A stretch of DNA of 64,000 nt from CALCMJ01 sp964475415 (GCA_964475415.1 CAYYWZ010000001.1:62001-126000), one strand, 5' to 3'. Positions 37,905 to 47,484 are shown, counted from the stretch's first letter. Notes: generated by a model not told the origin, from the sequence alone. Numbers and translations: made by a program.

Positions 37905-39266
37905 ATGAGAAATCTAACAAGACTATTAAGCATATCATTTTTGATGCTCTTTTGTTTCCCATCTTGGAGTCAGCTATCATCCTCTGAACATGTTATAGAT
38001 GAGATGACTTCACTGATGGTAGTAGACCGTAAAAAAAATAAAGAAACCTTACAATACCTAGAAGATACATGGGTTGATGGATATATCCCTATGCTACTAG
38101 ATGTGAGTTATCTATCAGGGAGGCAGGTAGACCATAAGAGTATTATAAAGCTACTAGAGAAAAAGACGGGCGAGCAATTTGGTGGAGATATTTTCCAATG
38201 GTTTGAGTGGATGTGGAATAGAGACTTAGAGTTACTCCCCTATCAAGGAGATTGGATGGCAAGAATATATAGAACCATAGATCCTAAATTTGAGCAATAC
38301 TTCAAAAATCGTACACAAGAAAGTCTTATTCGGTTAGATGAGGTGCGGTGGGGAGGAGTCCTCCAAGATGGTATTCCCCCTCTCAGAAAACCTAAGATGA
38401 TTCTTCCTTCTCAAGCTGATTACTTAGATGATGACCATATTGTTTTTGGCGTCTCTATCAACGGAGATCATCGAGCTTACCCTAAACGTATATTAGCCTG
38501 GCACGAGATGTTTGTAGATGAGATCGGAGGAGAAAATATTGCAGGTGTATACTGTACCCTTTGTGGTACCGTCATCGCATACAACACTAGCTATGAAGGT
38601 AGAAATTATGCGCTAGGTACCAGTGGCTTCCTATATAGATCTAATAAACTTATGTATGACAAAGCAACACAATCTTTATGGAATACAATAGAAGGTAAAC
38701 CTGTGATCGGACCACTTGTAAAAAAGGAAATAGAACTCAGTAGTCATGCTGTTGTAACTACAACCTGGGGCGAATGGAAGAAGAAGCATCCTAGCACACA
38801 GGTATTATCTCTAGACACAGGTCATAAGCGTAACTATGATGAAGGCAATGCATACAAAGATTATTTTGCTACAGACGATCTTATGTTCAATGTTCCAATA
38901 CTAGACGATCGTCTGAACAACAAAGATGAGGTACTTATTGTAAGAGCTGAAGGATACCAGAATAATCCACTTGCTATCTCTGCTGACTATCTTAAAAAAA
39001 ATAAGATCTATCAAGATAAGATTGCAGATACCAATTTTGTTGTGCTTACAGACCGGTCAGGCGGTAATAGAGTCTATAAGTCTAAAGATTATTCCTTTGT
39101 AAAAATAGAGGAAGAAAATGTAATAGATGATCGTGGTACCTTATGGAATATAGAGGAAGAAAAATTGATTAGCAGTGAAGGCAAAATTCTAGAGCGATTA
39201 CCCTATCATAGAATATTTTGGTTTGCTTGGTATAATACATATAGGGATACGAGGTTGGTGAAGTAA
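37905..39266 (+). CDS. DUF3179 domain-containing secreted protein
   Basis: This 453-residue protein has an N-terminal signal peptide (through PSWSQ, about residue 22). The DUF3179 core starts near residue 170: IVFGVSINGDHRAYPKRILAWHEM, CTLCGTVIAYN with a CxxC pair, RSNKLMYDKATQSLWN, and HPSTQVLSLDTGH. The CxxC motif suggests metal or redox binding, but no function is established. It lies 218 bases after the response regulator, without an obvious promoter match. Confidence 0.85.
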   Translation: MRNLTRLLSISFLMLFCFPSWSQLSSSEHVIDEMTSLMVVDRKKNKETLQYLEDTWVDGYIPMLLDVSYLSGRQVDHKSIIKLLEKKTGEQFGGDIFQWFEWMWNRDLELLPYQGDWMARIYRTIDPKFEQYFKNRTQESLIRLDEVRWGGVLQDGIPPLRKPKMILPSQADYLDDDHIVFGVSINGDHRAYPKRILAWHEMFVDEIGGENIAGVYCTLCGTVIAYNTSYEGRNYALGTSGFLYRSNKLMYDKATQSLWNTIEGKPVIGPLVKKEIELSSHAVVTTTWGEWKKKHPSTQVLSLDTGHKRNYDEGNAYKDYFATDDLMFNVPILDDRLNNKDEVLIVRAEGYQNNPLAISADYLKKNKIYQDKIADTNFVVLTDRSGGNRVYKSKDYSFVKIEEENVIDDRGTLWNIEEEKLISSEGKILERLPYHRIFWFAWYNTYRDTRLVK

Positions 39267-39330
39267 TTCTATTAAGTTTTACGCGCTATAACACTAGCCT
39301 AATAACCTTAAGTCCTTAATTTGTTTTCTA

Positions 39331-39650
39331 GTTACGCTCTTTCAGAGCTGAAAATATTAAATATTTTTTAGTCTAGGGGCAGTGCCCCTAGCTAGTAAGT
39401 AGGATCCACTTCGGGGTCAGATATTTTTATACAGAAATACCGTAGGCATCATGGCCGATCTTGTAACACCGAATTTATTCGGTGATCTACTAAAGGGAGT
39501 GCTGTAGGTACGCTAATATAATACCTAGTATATGATTCTATATGCGACATAACTACGGCATGCAAAAACTCATTATCCCTTTATCGAAGTATAAACTCCG
39601 CACTACAATATTAGGCGTACCTACGGTACTTAATTTTATACTTCGGGATA
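39331..39650. repeat. palindrome-rich intergenic repeat, copy 1
   Basis: The 523-base gap 39267-39789 has no gene. It holds GCTCTTTCAGAGC, the near-perfect palindrome CTAGGGGCAGTGCCCCTAG (39373-39391), GATCC..GGGGTC, and the stem CACCGAAT/ATTCGGTG (39467-39484). An inverted pair GTAGGTACGCTAATA (about 39504) and TATTAGGCGTACCTAC (about 39608) follows. The first three elements recur in the same order at 56309-56390. This fits a REP-like or RAYT-mobilised family. Confidence 0.65.
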
Positions 39651-39789
39651 TCTGAGTCTAATTTACATTATAACCATACCTCTTTCTAACAAATATAAAA
39701 TAGGATAGCAAAAAAATGAGAAGCAAACTTTACAGTAAGCTTCTCAGATCGGTTGATAAATTGAGTAATGCTTATAACAAAACTAGTTG

Positions 39790-41208
39790 CTATAATAACT
39801 CTTCATTTTCAGATTTATAATATCTGATAATAGAGAGTATCTCTTGGTCTAATGCTAATTCCGGATCTATATCATACATTATCGTATGCTGATCGAAACC
39901 TTCCATCAGTGCTTCTGATAATATCTCAAAAGCTTCGTTTTTTCTTCCTGTTCTTAGATAGGCAACAGATCTACAATATAGTATGTCTGCACCAAATGTA
40001 TATTCGTCAGCTTCTTGCAATATATCTATTGCTAACTGATCTTTACCTTGCTTGATAAGAAACTTAGCATACTCACTCCAGAAAGCACTTTGTTCTGGCG
40101 CTATAGCTGTAGCTTTTCTGAGAAATTGTCCAGCCTTATCAAAACTTCCTAACTCATAATAAGCAAGTCCCAGATATAGGTAGTAATCTTCTGTACTATC
40201 TTCTATAGCTATAGCTTTATGAAAAGAGTTAATCGCGTTCTGCCAGTGACCTTCTTTAGTATAACATATCCCTAGGTTAAAGTATACCTCATCATTATAA
40301 GGATCTAGCTTCAATGCTTTGTATAAGTTATATTTAGCTTCTTTGAAATTACTGAGTTGTATCTGACAATAAGCTATCAGTAATAAGGTGTCACATTCGT
40401 TCTCCACAACACCTAGAGACTCTGTAAGTATCTTAAGTGCTTTAGTATAATTTTTCATCTGTACACATATGTCTGCACAGTCTAGATATCCATTTTCGAA
40501 CTCTGGATTAATAATAAAGCTGTATTCAAATGCATCTATCGCCATCTCATATTCTCCCGTAAAAGAATAAGCGTGACCTAGGTTAAACCATGCTAAGTAC
40601 GAGTAAGGCTTCTTATCTATTATCTTCTTATTAAGCTCTATGCAGTTGATATAGTTTTTTGATAATTCTACAGAGGTCCATAGTTGCTCATATAGGTCTT
40701 CGTTGTCCATCTTAAGCAATAACGCTTCTGCTAGACATTGATACATAAGACTATATTCTTTTTTAAGCTCAAAAAACTTAGCCTCTGTAATAAGTACATC
40801 TGCAAGGTCTGATTTGTTACAGGTATCTTTTAGTGTATTGATTATATCTGAGGCTTGTTCGTATTCCTGGAGAATACTAAGTGCTCGTGCCTTAAGCAAT
40901 TGCATATCTGTCTCGAAAGGAGAAACCTTCTCTCCTATTTTCAAGATTTTTAGCGCACGTTTTGGCTTATTAAGTTGTAGTAAGATCTTCGCTTTGATTA
41001 GATAAAACTCAGATCTGTATGCGTATTGGGAAATAGCTAAGTCGACAACTTCTAGTGATCTCTTTAATTTGTTCTCTTCTAAGTAGTAGTCTATAATCTG
41101 CAGATAAGTTTTCTCTGCTAGGTATCCTACATCACCTTTAGGCAACTTAGATTCGAAATCAGAAACAATTGTTATGATAGCTAAGTCTCGTTTTGTTCTC
41201 TGCTCCAT
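39790..41208 (-). CDS. tetratricopeptide repeat protein
   Basis: This 472-residue soluble protein consists almost entirely of TPR repeats. They include WFNLGHAYSFTGEYEMAIDA, EVYFNLGICYTKEGHWQNAI, and DYYLYLGLAYYELGSFDKA. There is no signal peptide, so it is probably cytoplasmic and acts as a protein-binding scaffold. The C-terminal region (EALMEGFDQHTIMYDIDPEL) is not repeat-like. Proteins of this design are conserved in Bacteroidota without a fixed function. It is not clearly in an operon. Confidence 0.85.
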   Translation of the reverse strand: MEQRTKRDLAIITIVSDFESKLPKGDVGYLAEKTYLQIIDYYLEENKLKRSLEVVDLAISQYAYRSEFYLIKAKILLQLNKPKRALKILKIGEKVSPFETDMQLLKARALSILQEYEQASDIINTLKDTCNKSDLADVLITEAKFFELKKEYSLMYQCLAEALLLKMDNEDLYEQLWTSVELSKNYINCIELNKKIIDKKPYSYLAWFNLGHAYSFTGEYEMAIDAFEYSFIINPEFENGYLDCADICVQMKNYTKALKILTESLGVVENECDTLLLIAYCQIQLSNFKEAKYNLYKALKLDPYNDEVYFNLGICYTKEGHWQNAINSFHKAIAIEDSTEDYYLYLGLAYYELGSFDKAGQFLRKATAIAPEQSAFWSEYAKFLIKQGKDQLAIDILQEADEYTFGADILYCRSVAYLRTGRKNEAFEILSEALMEGFDQHTIMYDIDPELALDQEILSIIRYYKSENEELL

Positions 41209-41454
41209 TAAAATTAACTGTTATACGGGATTACAATTCGGGGCTAATATAAATAAATTACCAGCAATGAAGCATTCCTAAAAAGAAAACTTTTGCACAG
41301 ATTGTTAAAAAATTTATCAGTGTTTTTTTAATTTATAATCTACTGTTTTTCAGTGGTCTAGATTTACATAAATATAAATCGATTCATTTAATAAGTTCTA
41401 TCTCATAGGTTAACACATAATAGAGAATGGTCATCTGTAGCCTAAAAACAGCTA

Positions 41455-42348
41455 TTATGGGGAATATTTTTTTCTTCTTGTACTTATAAAAAGACCTAAC
41501 ATGATAACAATAGCGGCTGTAGTCTTAGAAAATGTCAAAATATCCTTCGCTAATAATAGTGCAATTATAGTTGTCAATACAGGTTGTAAATAGACATAAA
41601 CACCAGCCACTGTGGGATTAACTTTCTGCAACGCAAAAGCATTAAACAAGTACGTTAAGAACGTTGTGAAAAACAAGACATAAAAAATAGATAGATAAAT
41701 ATACCTCGGGAAGTTGTTCCAGTCGGCTTCTAATACCTCTTGGTAACCAAAAGGAAATACCATAAATAAGCCATAGGTAAAAACCCATTTCAGTACTGTA
41801 AAAGGATTGTACTTGACCATCATGTTTTTTATAAGAACAAGATATAATCCGTAGGAAACTGCATTGACAAATATCAAGAAATCTCCTTTTACATTAGACA
41901 ACTCTAAGTCATTTCCTGATTGTAAAATAAGCCATAGAGTTCCCGATGCTGAGATTATAATCCCCAGGATCTTAGATGCCTTTACCTTTTCTATCCTGAG
42001 CAAAAATGAAAATATCATGACTGCTATCGGAATAAACACAATTATTACTGACGCATTGATGGGACTAGTAAGCTGTAAGCCTTTGAAAAAAGCAAGTTGG
42101 TTTATCATAACACCAAACAATGCACACATAGCTAAGTATAGATGATCCTTATAGCTATCTAGCTTTTCTTTTACAAATAATAAATGAAAAATCTGGAAGA
42201 GTATGCAAGCAGAGACGACCCGCATCAGTATAAAACCATAGGGCTCTAAATAATGGTCCGCCATAACATCTTTAGCTATAATGTAATTAGCAGCATAGAT
42301 TAGAGCTACGCTAAACAAAGCGAGATGAGGTAATAAGTTTTTATTCAC
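41455..42348 (-). CDS. EamA/DMT-family transporter
   Basis: This 297-residue inner-membrane protein has ten predicted helices arranged as two EamA repeats. Visible elements are ALIYAANYIIAKDVM at the N-terminus, NQLAFFKGLQLTSPINASVI in repeat one, and LFNAFALQKVNPTVAGVYVYLQPV in repeat two. The Lys/Arg-rich end STRRKKYSP is cytoplasmic. DMT transporters export or import small metabolites; the substrate cannot be told from sequence. Confidence 0.9.
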   Translation of the reverse strand: MNKNLLPHLALFSVALIYAANYIIAKDVMADHYLEPYGFILMRVVSACILFQIFHLLFVKEKLDSYKDHLYLAMCALFGVMINQLAFFKGLQLTSPINASVIIVFIPIAVMIFSFLLRIEKVKASKILGIIISASGTLWLILQSGNDLELSNVKGDFLIFVNAVSYGLYLVLIKNMMVKYNPFTVLKWVFTYGLFMVFPFGYQEVLEADWNNFPRYIYLSIFYVLFFTTFLTYLFNAFALQKVNPTVAGVYVYLQPVLTTIIALLLAKDILTFSKTTAAIVIMLGLFISTRRKKYSP

Positions 42349-42464
42349 TTAGGAACTTAGATTCTTTATAAAACCTAAAGCTATGAAAACTTAGCACTAT
42401 GATATAGAACCTTAGCAGCTACAGAATAAAAATTAAATCATATGGTATATATAATATACAGATA

Positions 42465-42914
42465 CTAGTTATCAGAATTCTTATTTTTCCTCTTGCTTCT
42501 GCTTGACATCTCGTTGATCACATTCCTTTTGAAGTCTCGCTCTATAGCAAACAAATTATATATCCTTTCGTAAGTAAGCTGTCCCGATAATTTGTCAATA
42601 TATTTTCGCTTTAACTCTACATGCTCTTTCTCCATCTCTAACATGTTATCTAATCTTGCTTTCGCTTCCTCTTCGTTGTTAAGTCCTTCTAATGTTTTAT
42701 GATGACTCTTCTTGATGGTTCTACTTTCTTTGACATACTCGTTATAGATCGGCCAGAAGAACTGAGACTCCTCAGGAGTCAATTCCAGTTTCTCTGTTAT
42801 GTAAGCTATCTTAAGCGCATCTATTCTTTTTCTCTTATCATCTCTCCTATCTTGTCCTATCGCACTTGTAAGAAAAAGTGTAAGGAAAAAACAAGCTATT
42901 ATTTTATTTCTCAT
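42465..42914 (-). CDS. secreted helical protein of the ECF sigma operon (Spy/CpxP-like)
   Basis: This 149-residue protein has a signal peptide (through SAIGQ, about residue 20) and a charged, all-helical body. It contains a TPEESQFFWPIYNEY motif and LDNMLEMEKEHVELKRKY. Bacteroidota ECF operons often end with such periplasmic, Spy-like proteins, thought to sense or buffer envelope stress. It lies 11 bases after the anti-sigma-like gene. Confidence 0.75.
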   Translation of the reverse strand: MRNKIIACFFLTLFLTSAIGQDRRDDKRKRIDALKIAYITEKLELTPEESQFFWPIYNEYVKESRTIKKSHHKTLEGLNNEEEAKARLDNMLEMEKEHVELKRKYIDKLSGQLTYERIYNLFAIERDFKRNVINEMSSRSKRKNKNSDN

Positions 42915-42925
42915 AATATATTATT

Positions 42926-43501
42926 CTAAAGTTCTAAGTAGTTTTCTATTTCTATAATATCTATTTCATGGTTTTCTTCATCCCATATATCTTGAAGGTC
43001 TTCATCTTCTAACTGACTTAAATCATAATCTGGTGTTGCTCCATATTCTGTCAATAGATCTGTATCTAATGCATCTACATTTTCCTCCAGATAGGCATAT
43101 AATAAGTCATCATCTACATTTTCTAATTGATCAGCAAAAGAAGTGCTCGAGGCCGTATCTGTAGCTAAGTCAATATTAAAAACAAAATACGCTCCGAATA
43201 ATGCAATAGAAGCTGCTACTGCGATATTTTTTATCCAAGGATTAAGTTGGATAAGCTTAGCGGTAGGTTGCTCATCTTTTGTTGCTAGTAATCTATTACT
43301 AAGCTTCTCTATATAGCTATCAGGAATTGTAAATCCCCGCTTCTTACCTATTGCAGAGAGCAAAGGGGCATCAGCTGCTATATCTATCATATCCATATCG
43401 ACACCAATCTGATTGACGACTTTTTCTTTCAGATCTTTCAGATAATTCTGAGGTACTTTCCTGGGTTCTTTATCTCCTTGTATGTTGAAGTTATTTGGCA
43501 T
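42926..43501 (-). CDS. putative anti-sigma factor (single-helix membrane protein)
   Basis: This 191-residue protein has a cytoplasmic N-terminal half of about 90 residues and one membrane helix (WIKNIAVAASIALFGAYFVF). Its extracytoplasmic tail is very acidic (QLEDEDLQDIWDEENHEIDI). The gene overlaps the 3' end of the sigma factor gene by 11 bases, which suggests translational coupling. No zinc anti-sigma motif was found. The role is inferred from gene order and topology. Confidence 0.7.
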   Translation of the reverse strand: MPNNFNIQGDKEPRKVPQNYLKDLKEKVVNQIGVDMDMIDIAADAPLLSAIGKKRGFTIPDSYIEKLSNRLLATKDEQPTAKLIQLNPWIKNIAVAASIALFGAYFVFNIDLATDTASSTSFADQLENVDDDLLYAYLEENVDALDTDLLTEYGATPDYDLSQLEDEDLQDIWDEENHEIDIIEIENYLEL

Positions 43502-44048
43502 AACTCATATTTGATTTTAAATAATTTTCTATCTTTTTTACAGCATGATGATAAGAAGCCTTCAAGGCTCCTACAGAAGTATCTAGCACTTTTTCCATCT
43601 CCTTATAAGGCATTTCCTCGTAATACCTTAGCTGGAAAACCGCTTTTTGCTTTTCTGGCAAGGTATTCATCGCTAACTCTAAATGCCTTAACGCATCATC
43701 TCCGTCAAAATATTGATCAGCTTTTAGTTTCTCAGCAAAGAAATTATCATCTCCTTCTAAAGCCCTCGTATACTGCTTCTTCTTTTTGTTAAGATGCGTA
43801 ATACTCTCATTCGTTGCTATTCTATACAACCAAGTGTATAGTTTTGCATCCGCTTTGAATTTCAAAATATTCTTATAAATCTTGATAAAAGTGTTCTGCA
43901 AAACATCATCAGCATCCTCATGAAAAACAACCATACGCCTGATATGCCAATACAATTTCTCTTTGTACATATCTACTAATGCGCTGAATCCCTTGTCCAT
44001 TTCGGACTGGGAGAATAACAATAATATCTGTTCGTCTGTTATCTTCAT
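43491..44048 (-). CDS. ECF-type RNA polymerase sigma factor
   Basis: This 185-residue sigma-70 family factor has region 2 (MVVFHEDADDVLQNTFIKIYKN, AKLYTWLYRIATNESI) and region 4 (FQLRYYEEMPYKEMEKVL, then GALKASYHHAVKKI). These bind core polymerase and the -10/-35 DNA. It is the first gene of a sigma - putative anti-sigma - periplasmic protein operon. Such systems usually respond to envelope stress and often autoregulate; neither is shown here. Confidence 0.92.
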   Translation of the reverse strand: MKITDEQILLLFSQSEMDKGFSALVDMYKEKLYWHIRRMVVFHEDADDVLQNTFIKIYKNILKFKADAKLYTWLYRIATNESITHLNKKKKQYTRALEGDDNFFAEKLKADQYFDGDDALRHLELAMNTLPEKQKAVFQLRYYEEMPYKEMEKVLDTSVGALKASYHHAVKKIENYLKSNMSYAK

Positions 44049-44158
44049 AGATCCAATTGCATATTTTAGACTATATATATGTCAAAGGGTTTAAATCTAT
44101 ATTAAGAAATAATATCATTATATATAAATTTCCCTTCCATATTAGGAATGTAAAATAT

Positions 44159-44166
44159 TAACTTTG
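44159..44166 (+). promoter_or_regulatory. -7 box TAACTTTG for the acyltransferase gene
   Basis: This is an exact TAnnTTTG match ending eight bases before the ATG at 44175, predicting a very short leader. Confidence 0.5.
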
Positions 44167-44174
44167 GCCACAAT

Positions 44175-44729
44175 ATGATTAAACATATAAACAGAATTAC
44201 TGCAAAGATAATTCTAAAGATAATAGGCTGGAAAGTTACTGGACACAATCCTGCAGATGTCAAAAAATCTATTGTGATAGTAGTTCCGCATACCTCTTAT
44301 TGGGATTTCCCTATAGGTATACTATCGCGTAATTTTTTTAACGCCAAAATAAAATTTGTAGGTAAGGTAGAACTTTTCAAAGGACTGCAAGGGTGGATTG
44401 CCAGAAAAATGGGAGGTATTCCAGTAGTTAGGGGAGGTAATACAACTTTTATAGAAGACGTGGTAGCCATGTTTGACAATGCTGAAGAATTGTGCATTCA
44501 GATTGCTCCGGAAGGAACCAGAAAAAAAGTAAAACACCTCAAGTCTGGTTTTTACAGAATAGCAACACAGGCCAATGTTCCTATTATCCTCACCAAGTTT
44601 GATTTTAAAGTCAAAGAAGTAAATTTTGGTAAACCATATTATCTTACAGATGATAAAGTCGGCGAAATGAAAAAGGTAGAAGATTACTTTAGAGGAATTC
44701 AAGGGAAGATTAAAGAAAATAGCTTCTGA
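44175..44729 (+). CDS. PlsC-like 1-acyl-glycerol-3-phosphate acyltransferase family protein
   Basis: This 184-residue protein has the acyltransferase block I HTSYWD (Hx4D) near residue 39. Block II is around AKIKFVGKVELFKG, block III APEGTRKKV, and VPIILTKFDF is block IV-like. It lacks long membrane helices and is shorter than typical PlsC, like many Bacteroidota lysophospholipid acyltransferases. The likely reaction is acyl transfer to a lysophospholipid or related lipid. It lies 47 bases before ligA. Confidence 0.85.
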   Translation: MIKHINRITAKIILKIIGWKVTGHNPADVKKSIVIVVPHTSYWDFPIGILSRNFFNAKIKFVGKVELFKGLQGWIARKMGGIPVVRGGNTTFIEDVVAMFDNAEELCIQIAPEGTRKKVKHLKSGFYRIATQANVPIILTKFDFKVKEVNFGKPYYLTDDKVGEMKKVEDYFRGIQGKIKENSF

Positions 44730-44776
44730 AAACCTTAAATCATTTTTCTATCAAAAACTCATAATTAAAACAAAAA

Positions 44777-46903
44777 ATGAAGTATCAGAATAGTGATCAG
44801 AATAAATATTTTGAACTGACAAAAACCCTCTTGCAGAAAGAAATTACACTTACTGATATCGATGAACTTATAAATGTGCTTGTGTTCCACGAGTACAAAT
44901 ACTATGTAGAAAATAATCCTATCATAAGCGACCAGCAATATGATATACTCTATAACAAACTAAAAAAAATAGAGGCAGAAAATCCTGATGCAGTCAGAAT
45001 AGACTCCCCCACTCAGCGGGTAGCATCTGATCTTAGTGACAAGTTTTCTAACGTCGCACATATTACGCCTATGCTATCCCTAGGCAATGCTTATGATGGT
45101 TCCGACCTGATAGATTTCCATAAGCAGCTTACTAAGCTGCTAAGCAAAGAAGAGTCAGAAGATTTGGTCTATTGCATAGAACCTAAATATGATGGTGGTA
45201 GTATAGCATTAGTATATGAAGATGACTATCTCGTGCGTGCAGCTACTAGAGGAAATGGTGCTCAGGGCGATGAAATCACGAATAATGCTAGAGCAATCCC
45301 TTCAGTTCCTCTCCGAGCTATGTTCTCTGATAAGGACATCTACAAAGTAGAACTGCGAGGAGAAGCTGTCATTGCAAAAGATGTGTTCGAAACTAAGAAT
45401 AAAAAAAGAAAATCCAAAGGCTTACAACTATTTGCCAATGCTAGAAATGCTGCCACTGGAGGACTGAGAATGAAAGATCCTTCGGAGGTAAGTGATAGAG
45501 GCTTAAGTGTTTTTATTTTCCAAATAGCCTATGCTGTAGATAGGGAAGGTAATGATATGCTTCCTAGTTTACGCTCTCATTTTGAAAGTCTAGAATTACT
45601 AAGTTCTCTAGGATTCAAAGTAGCGCAAGAAGAAAAATTATTATGTAAAAATATACAAGAGGCCATCGCGTTTGGCGAAAAGTGGGCCGCTAAGAGAGAT
45701 AGCTATAATTACGAAATAGACGGGATGGTAGTCAAGCTAGATGACTTCTCCCTACAGGAGAGATGTGGTATGACTCAGCATCATCCTAGATGGGCAATAG
45801 CACTCAAGTTTAAAGCAAAACAAGCAGTTACAACGCTTGTAGATGTAGAATACCAAGTGGGTAAAATAGGGTCTATTACGCCCGTAGCAAAGGTGGAACC
45901 TACTCCACTAGCAGGTGTAACGATATCCTCTATCTCTCTGCACAACGAAGAATTTATTTTACAAAAAGATTTACACTTAGGAGATAAGGTTCTAATAGAA
46001 AGAGCTGGTGATGTGATACCCTATATTGTAAAAGCCATGCCCGAACTGAGAACAGGAACAGAGAAAAAAATATCATTTCCAGAATTCTGTCCGATCAATG
46101 AAGAAGAAAAAGTACATCTAGAAAAATCTGAAGGAGAGTCTGCATGGCGGTGTAATAATTGTAGCTGTGGGGCTCAGGATCTTCAGAAAATAATATTCCA
46201 CGTTTCTAAATCAGCGATGGATATCGATGGTTTTGGAAAATCTTATGTAGAGAAATTTTTTGAGCTAGGCTGGATAAGGGATATTGCTGATGTCTACAAC
46301 TTAGACTATGATAAGATATCTTCTCTGGAAGGTTTTGGCCAACGTTCTGCAGATAACCTACAAACAGCTATAGAGCAAGCAAAGACAAATCCTTTACACA
46401 GAATCCTACATAGTCTTAGTATCCATCACCTAGGAAAAAAAGCCTCTAAAATAATTGCTGAACGTATCGATCACATCATGGACCTTGTGTCTTGGGATAC
46501 AGAAAAATTTACAGAGATTAAAGATATAGGACCTGTAGTAGCTGAGAATGTAGCCCAGTTTTTTAGCGTCCCTAAGAACATAGCTCTTATAGAAAAAATG
46601 GAATCTTATGGTGTAGATATGCGCCAGAAAGAAAAAGACAAAGCTAGAGTTGTAGATGCTGATGCCCCCTTAGTAGGTAAGACTATTTTGTTTACTGGAA
46701 CACTTGTCCGTATGGGAAGGAAGGAAGCCCAGCAACTTGCTGAGCAAGCTGGTGCTAGAAACATAAGTGCTGTAAGTAGCAATCTTAACATACTTGTCGC
46801 AGGTGCTAAGGCCGGGTCTAAATTGAAAAAAGCAACAGCCTTAGGTACGGTACAGGTGATGAGCGAAGATGAATTTTTAGAATTGATCGGGTGGGAGGGA
46901 TAG
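44777..46903 (+). CDS. ligA: NAD-dependent DNA ligase
   Basis: This 708-residue LigA seals nicks in replication and repair. Domain Ia binds NAD (YYVENNPIISDQQYDILY). The adenylation domain has the active Lys in EPKYDGGSI and VELRGEAV. An OB fold (VGKIGSITPVAKVEP), a zinc-finger region, HhH repeats and a C-terminal BRCT domain (ILFTGTLVRMGRKEAQQLAE) follow. In the zinc finger the first pair reads CPIN rather than CPxC, while the second part, RCNNCSCGAQ, has an extra Cys. It is slightly longer than the usual 670 residues. It is probably essential and active. Confidence 0.93.
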   Translation: MKYQNSDQNKYFELTKTLLQKEITLTDIDELINVLVFHEYKYYVENNPIISDQQYDILYNKLKKIEAENPDAVRIDSPTQRVASDLSDKFSNVAHITPMLSLGNAYDGSDLIDFHKQLTKLLSKEESEDLVYCIEPKYDGGSIALVYEDDYLVRAATRGNGAQGDEITNNARAIPSVPLRAMFSDKDIYKVELRGEAVIAKDVFETKNKKRKSKGLQLFANARNAATGGLRMKDPSEVSDRGLSVFIFQIAYAVDREGNDMLPSLRSHFESLELLSSLGFKVAQEEKLLCKNIQEAIAFGEKWAAKRDSYNYEIDGMVVKLDDFSLQERCGMTQHHPRWAIALKFKAKQAVTTLVDVEYQVGKIGSITPVAKVEPTPLAGVTISSISLHNEEFILQKDLHLGDKVLIERAGDVIPYIVKAMPELRTGTEKKISFPEFCPINEEEKVHLEKSEGESAWRCNNCSCGAQDLQKIIFHVSKSAMDIDGFGKSYVEKFFELGWIRDIADVYNLDYDKISSLEGFGQRSADNLQTAIEQAKTNPLHRILHSLSIHHLGKKASKIIAERIDHIMDLVSWDTEKFTEIKDIGPVVAENVAQFFSVPKNIALIEKMESYGVDMRQKEKDKARVVDADAPLVGKTILFTGTLVRMGRKEAQQLAEQAGARNISAVSSNLNILVAGAKAGSKLKKATALGTVQVMSEDEFLELIGWEG

Positions 46904-47020
46904 TAATACGACAAATATAATCAGCCAAAATAAACTTAAGATAGGCTATAAAAATAGAATCAATTTAAAGCGTGATTGAATACTAGTATAAATTGCTTTA
47001 TATTGAATAAAAATACCTTA

Positions 47021-47203
47021 ATGATTACAAAAGCTAAATTAAAGGAGCAAATTGAAAAACTGCCTGATTCGTTTACAATAGATGAACTAGTTGAAAGTTT
47101 GGTATTTGTAGGGAAAATAGAATCTAGTTTAGAAGATTCAAAAAACGATAGGAAAATATCGGAAGAAGAAATAGAAGACAAAATGAAGGAATGGTTCGAA
47201 TAA
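47021..47203 (+). CDS. putative antitoxin of a ParE-type toxin-antitoxin pair
   Basis: This 60-residue protein from the preferred ATG at 47021 reads MITKAKLKEQIEKLPDSF and then TIDELVESLVFVGKIE. The C-terminus is acidic and charged (ISEEEIEDKMKEWFE), typical of small antitoxins that wrap their toxin. It overlaps the downstream ParE-like frame by 13 bases, the usual arrangement. It is intact although the toxin is interrupted. The antitoxin family is not certain. Confidence 0.7.
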   Translation: MITKAKLKEQIEKLPDSFTIDELVESLVFVGKIESSLEDSKNDRKISEEEIEDKMKEWFE

Positions 47204-47484
47204 ACTGGATAAATCAAGCTGTCTCAGATCTCCAAAATATTTATACGTTTATTGCAAGTGATTCCAAATATTATGCAAAACGCGAAGTCACAAAAATTAT
47301 ACTATAAACAAATTTTATTAAAGATCATATCAAGATTGGGGGATTAGTTCCTGAATATGGAAATGAAGAAATAAGAGAAGTAATCGAAGGAAGATATAGA
47401 ATTGTATATAGTATAATATCTAAGAATGAAGTTGATATTTTAAAGGTCTATCACTCTGCAAAAGAAAATCTAAATATTAAATAA
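47191..47484 (+). pseudogene. ParE/RelE-superfamily toxin interrupted by in-frame TAA
   Basis: From the ATG at 47191 the frame encodes a 97-residue ParE-like toxin: INWINQAVSDLQNIYTFIA, YAKREVTKIIL, stop, TNFIKDHIKIGGLVPEYGNE, IREVIEGRYRIVYSII, DILKVYHSAKEN. The TAA lies at 47305-47307, between L38 and T40, where ParE relatives usually carry Q or E. The remainder reads on in the same frame to a final TAA at 47482. The loss fits one C-to-T change in CAA. The C-terminal strands that contact the target are beyond the stop, so the short product is probably inactive. Confidence 0.82.

Noticed and set aside
46976..47020. Upstream ATG for the antitoxin ORF
   Set aside because: The extra residues (NTSINCFILNKNTL) are unlike an antitoxin N-terminus, and the ATG at 47021 fits better.
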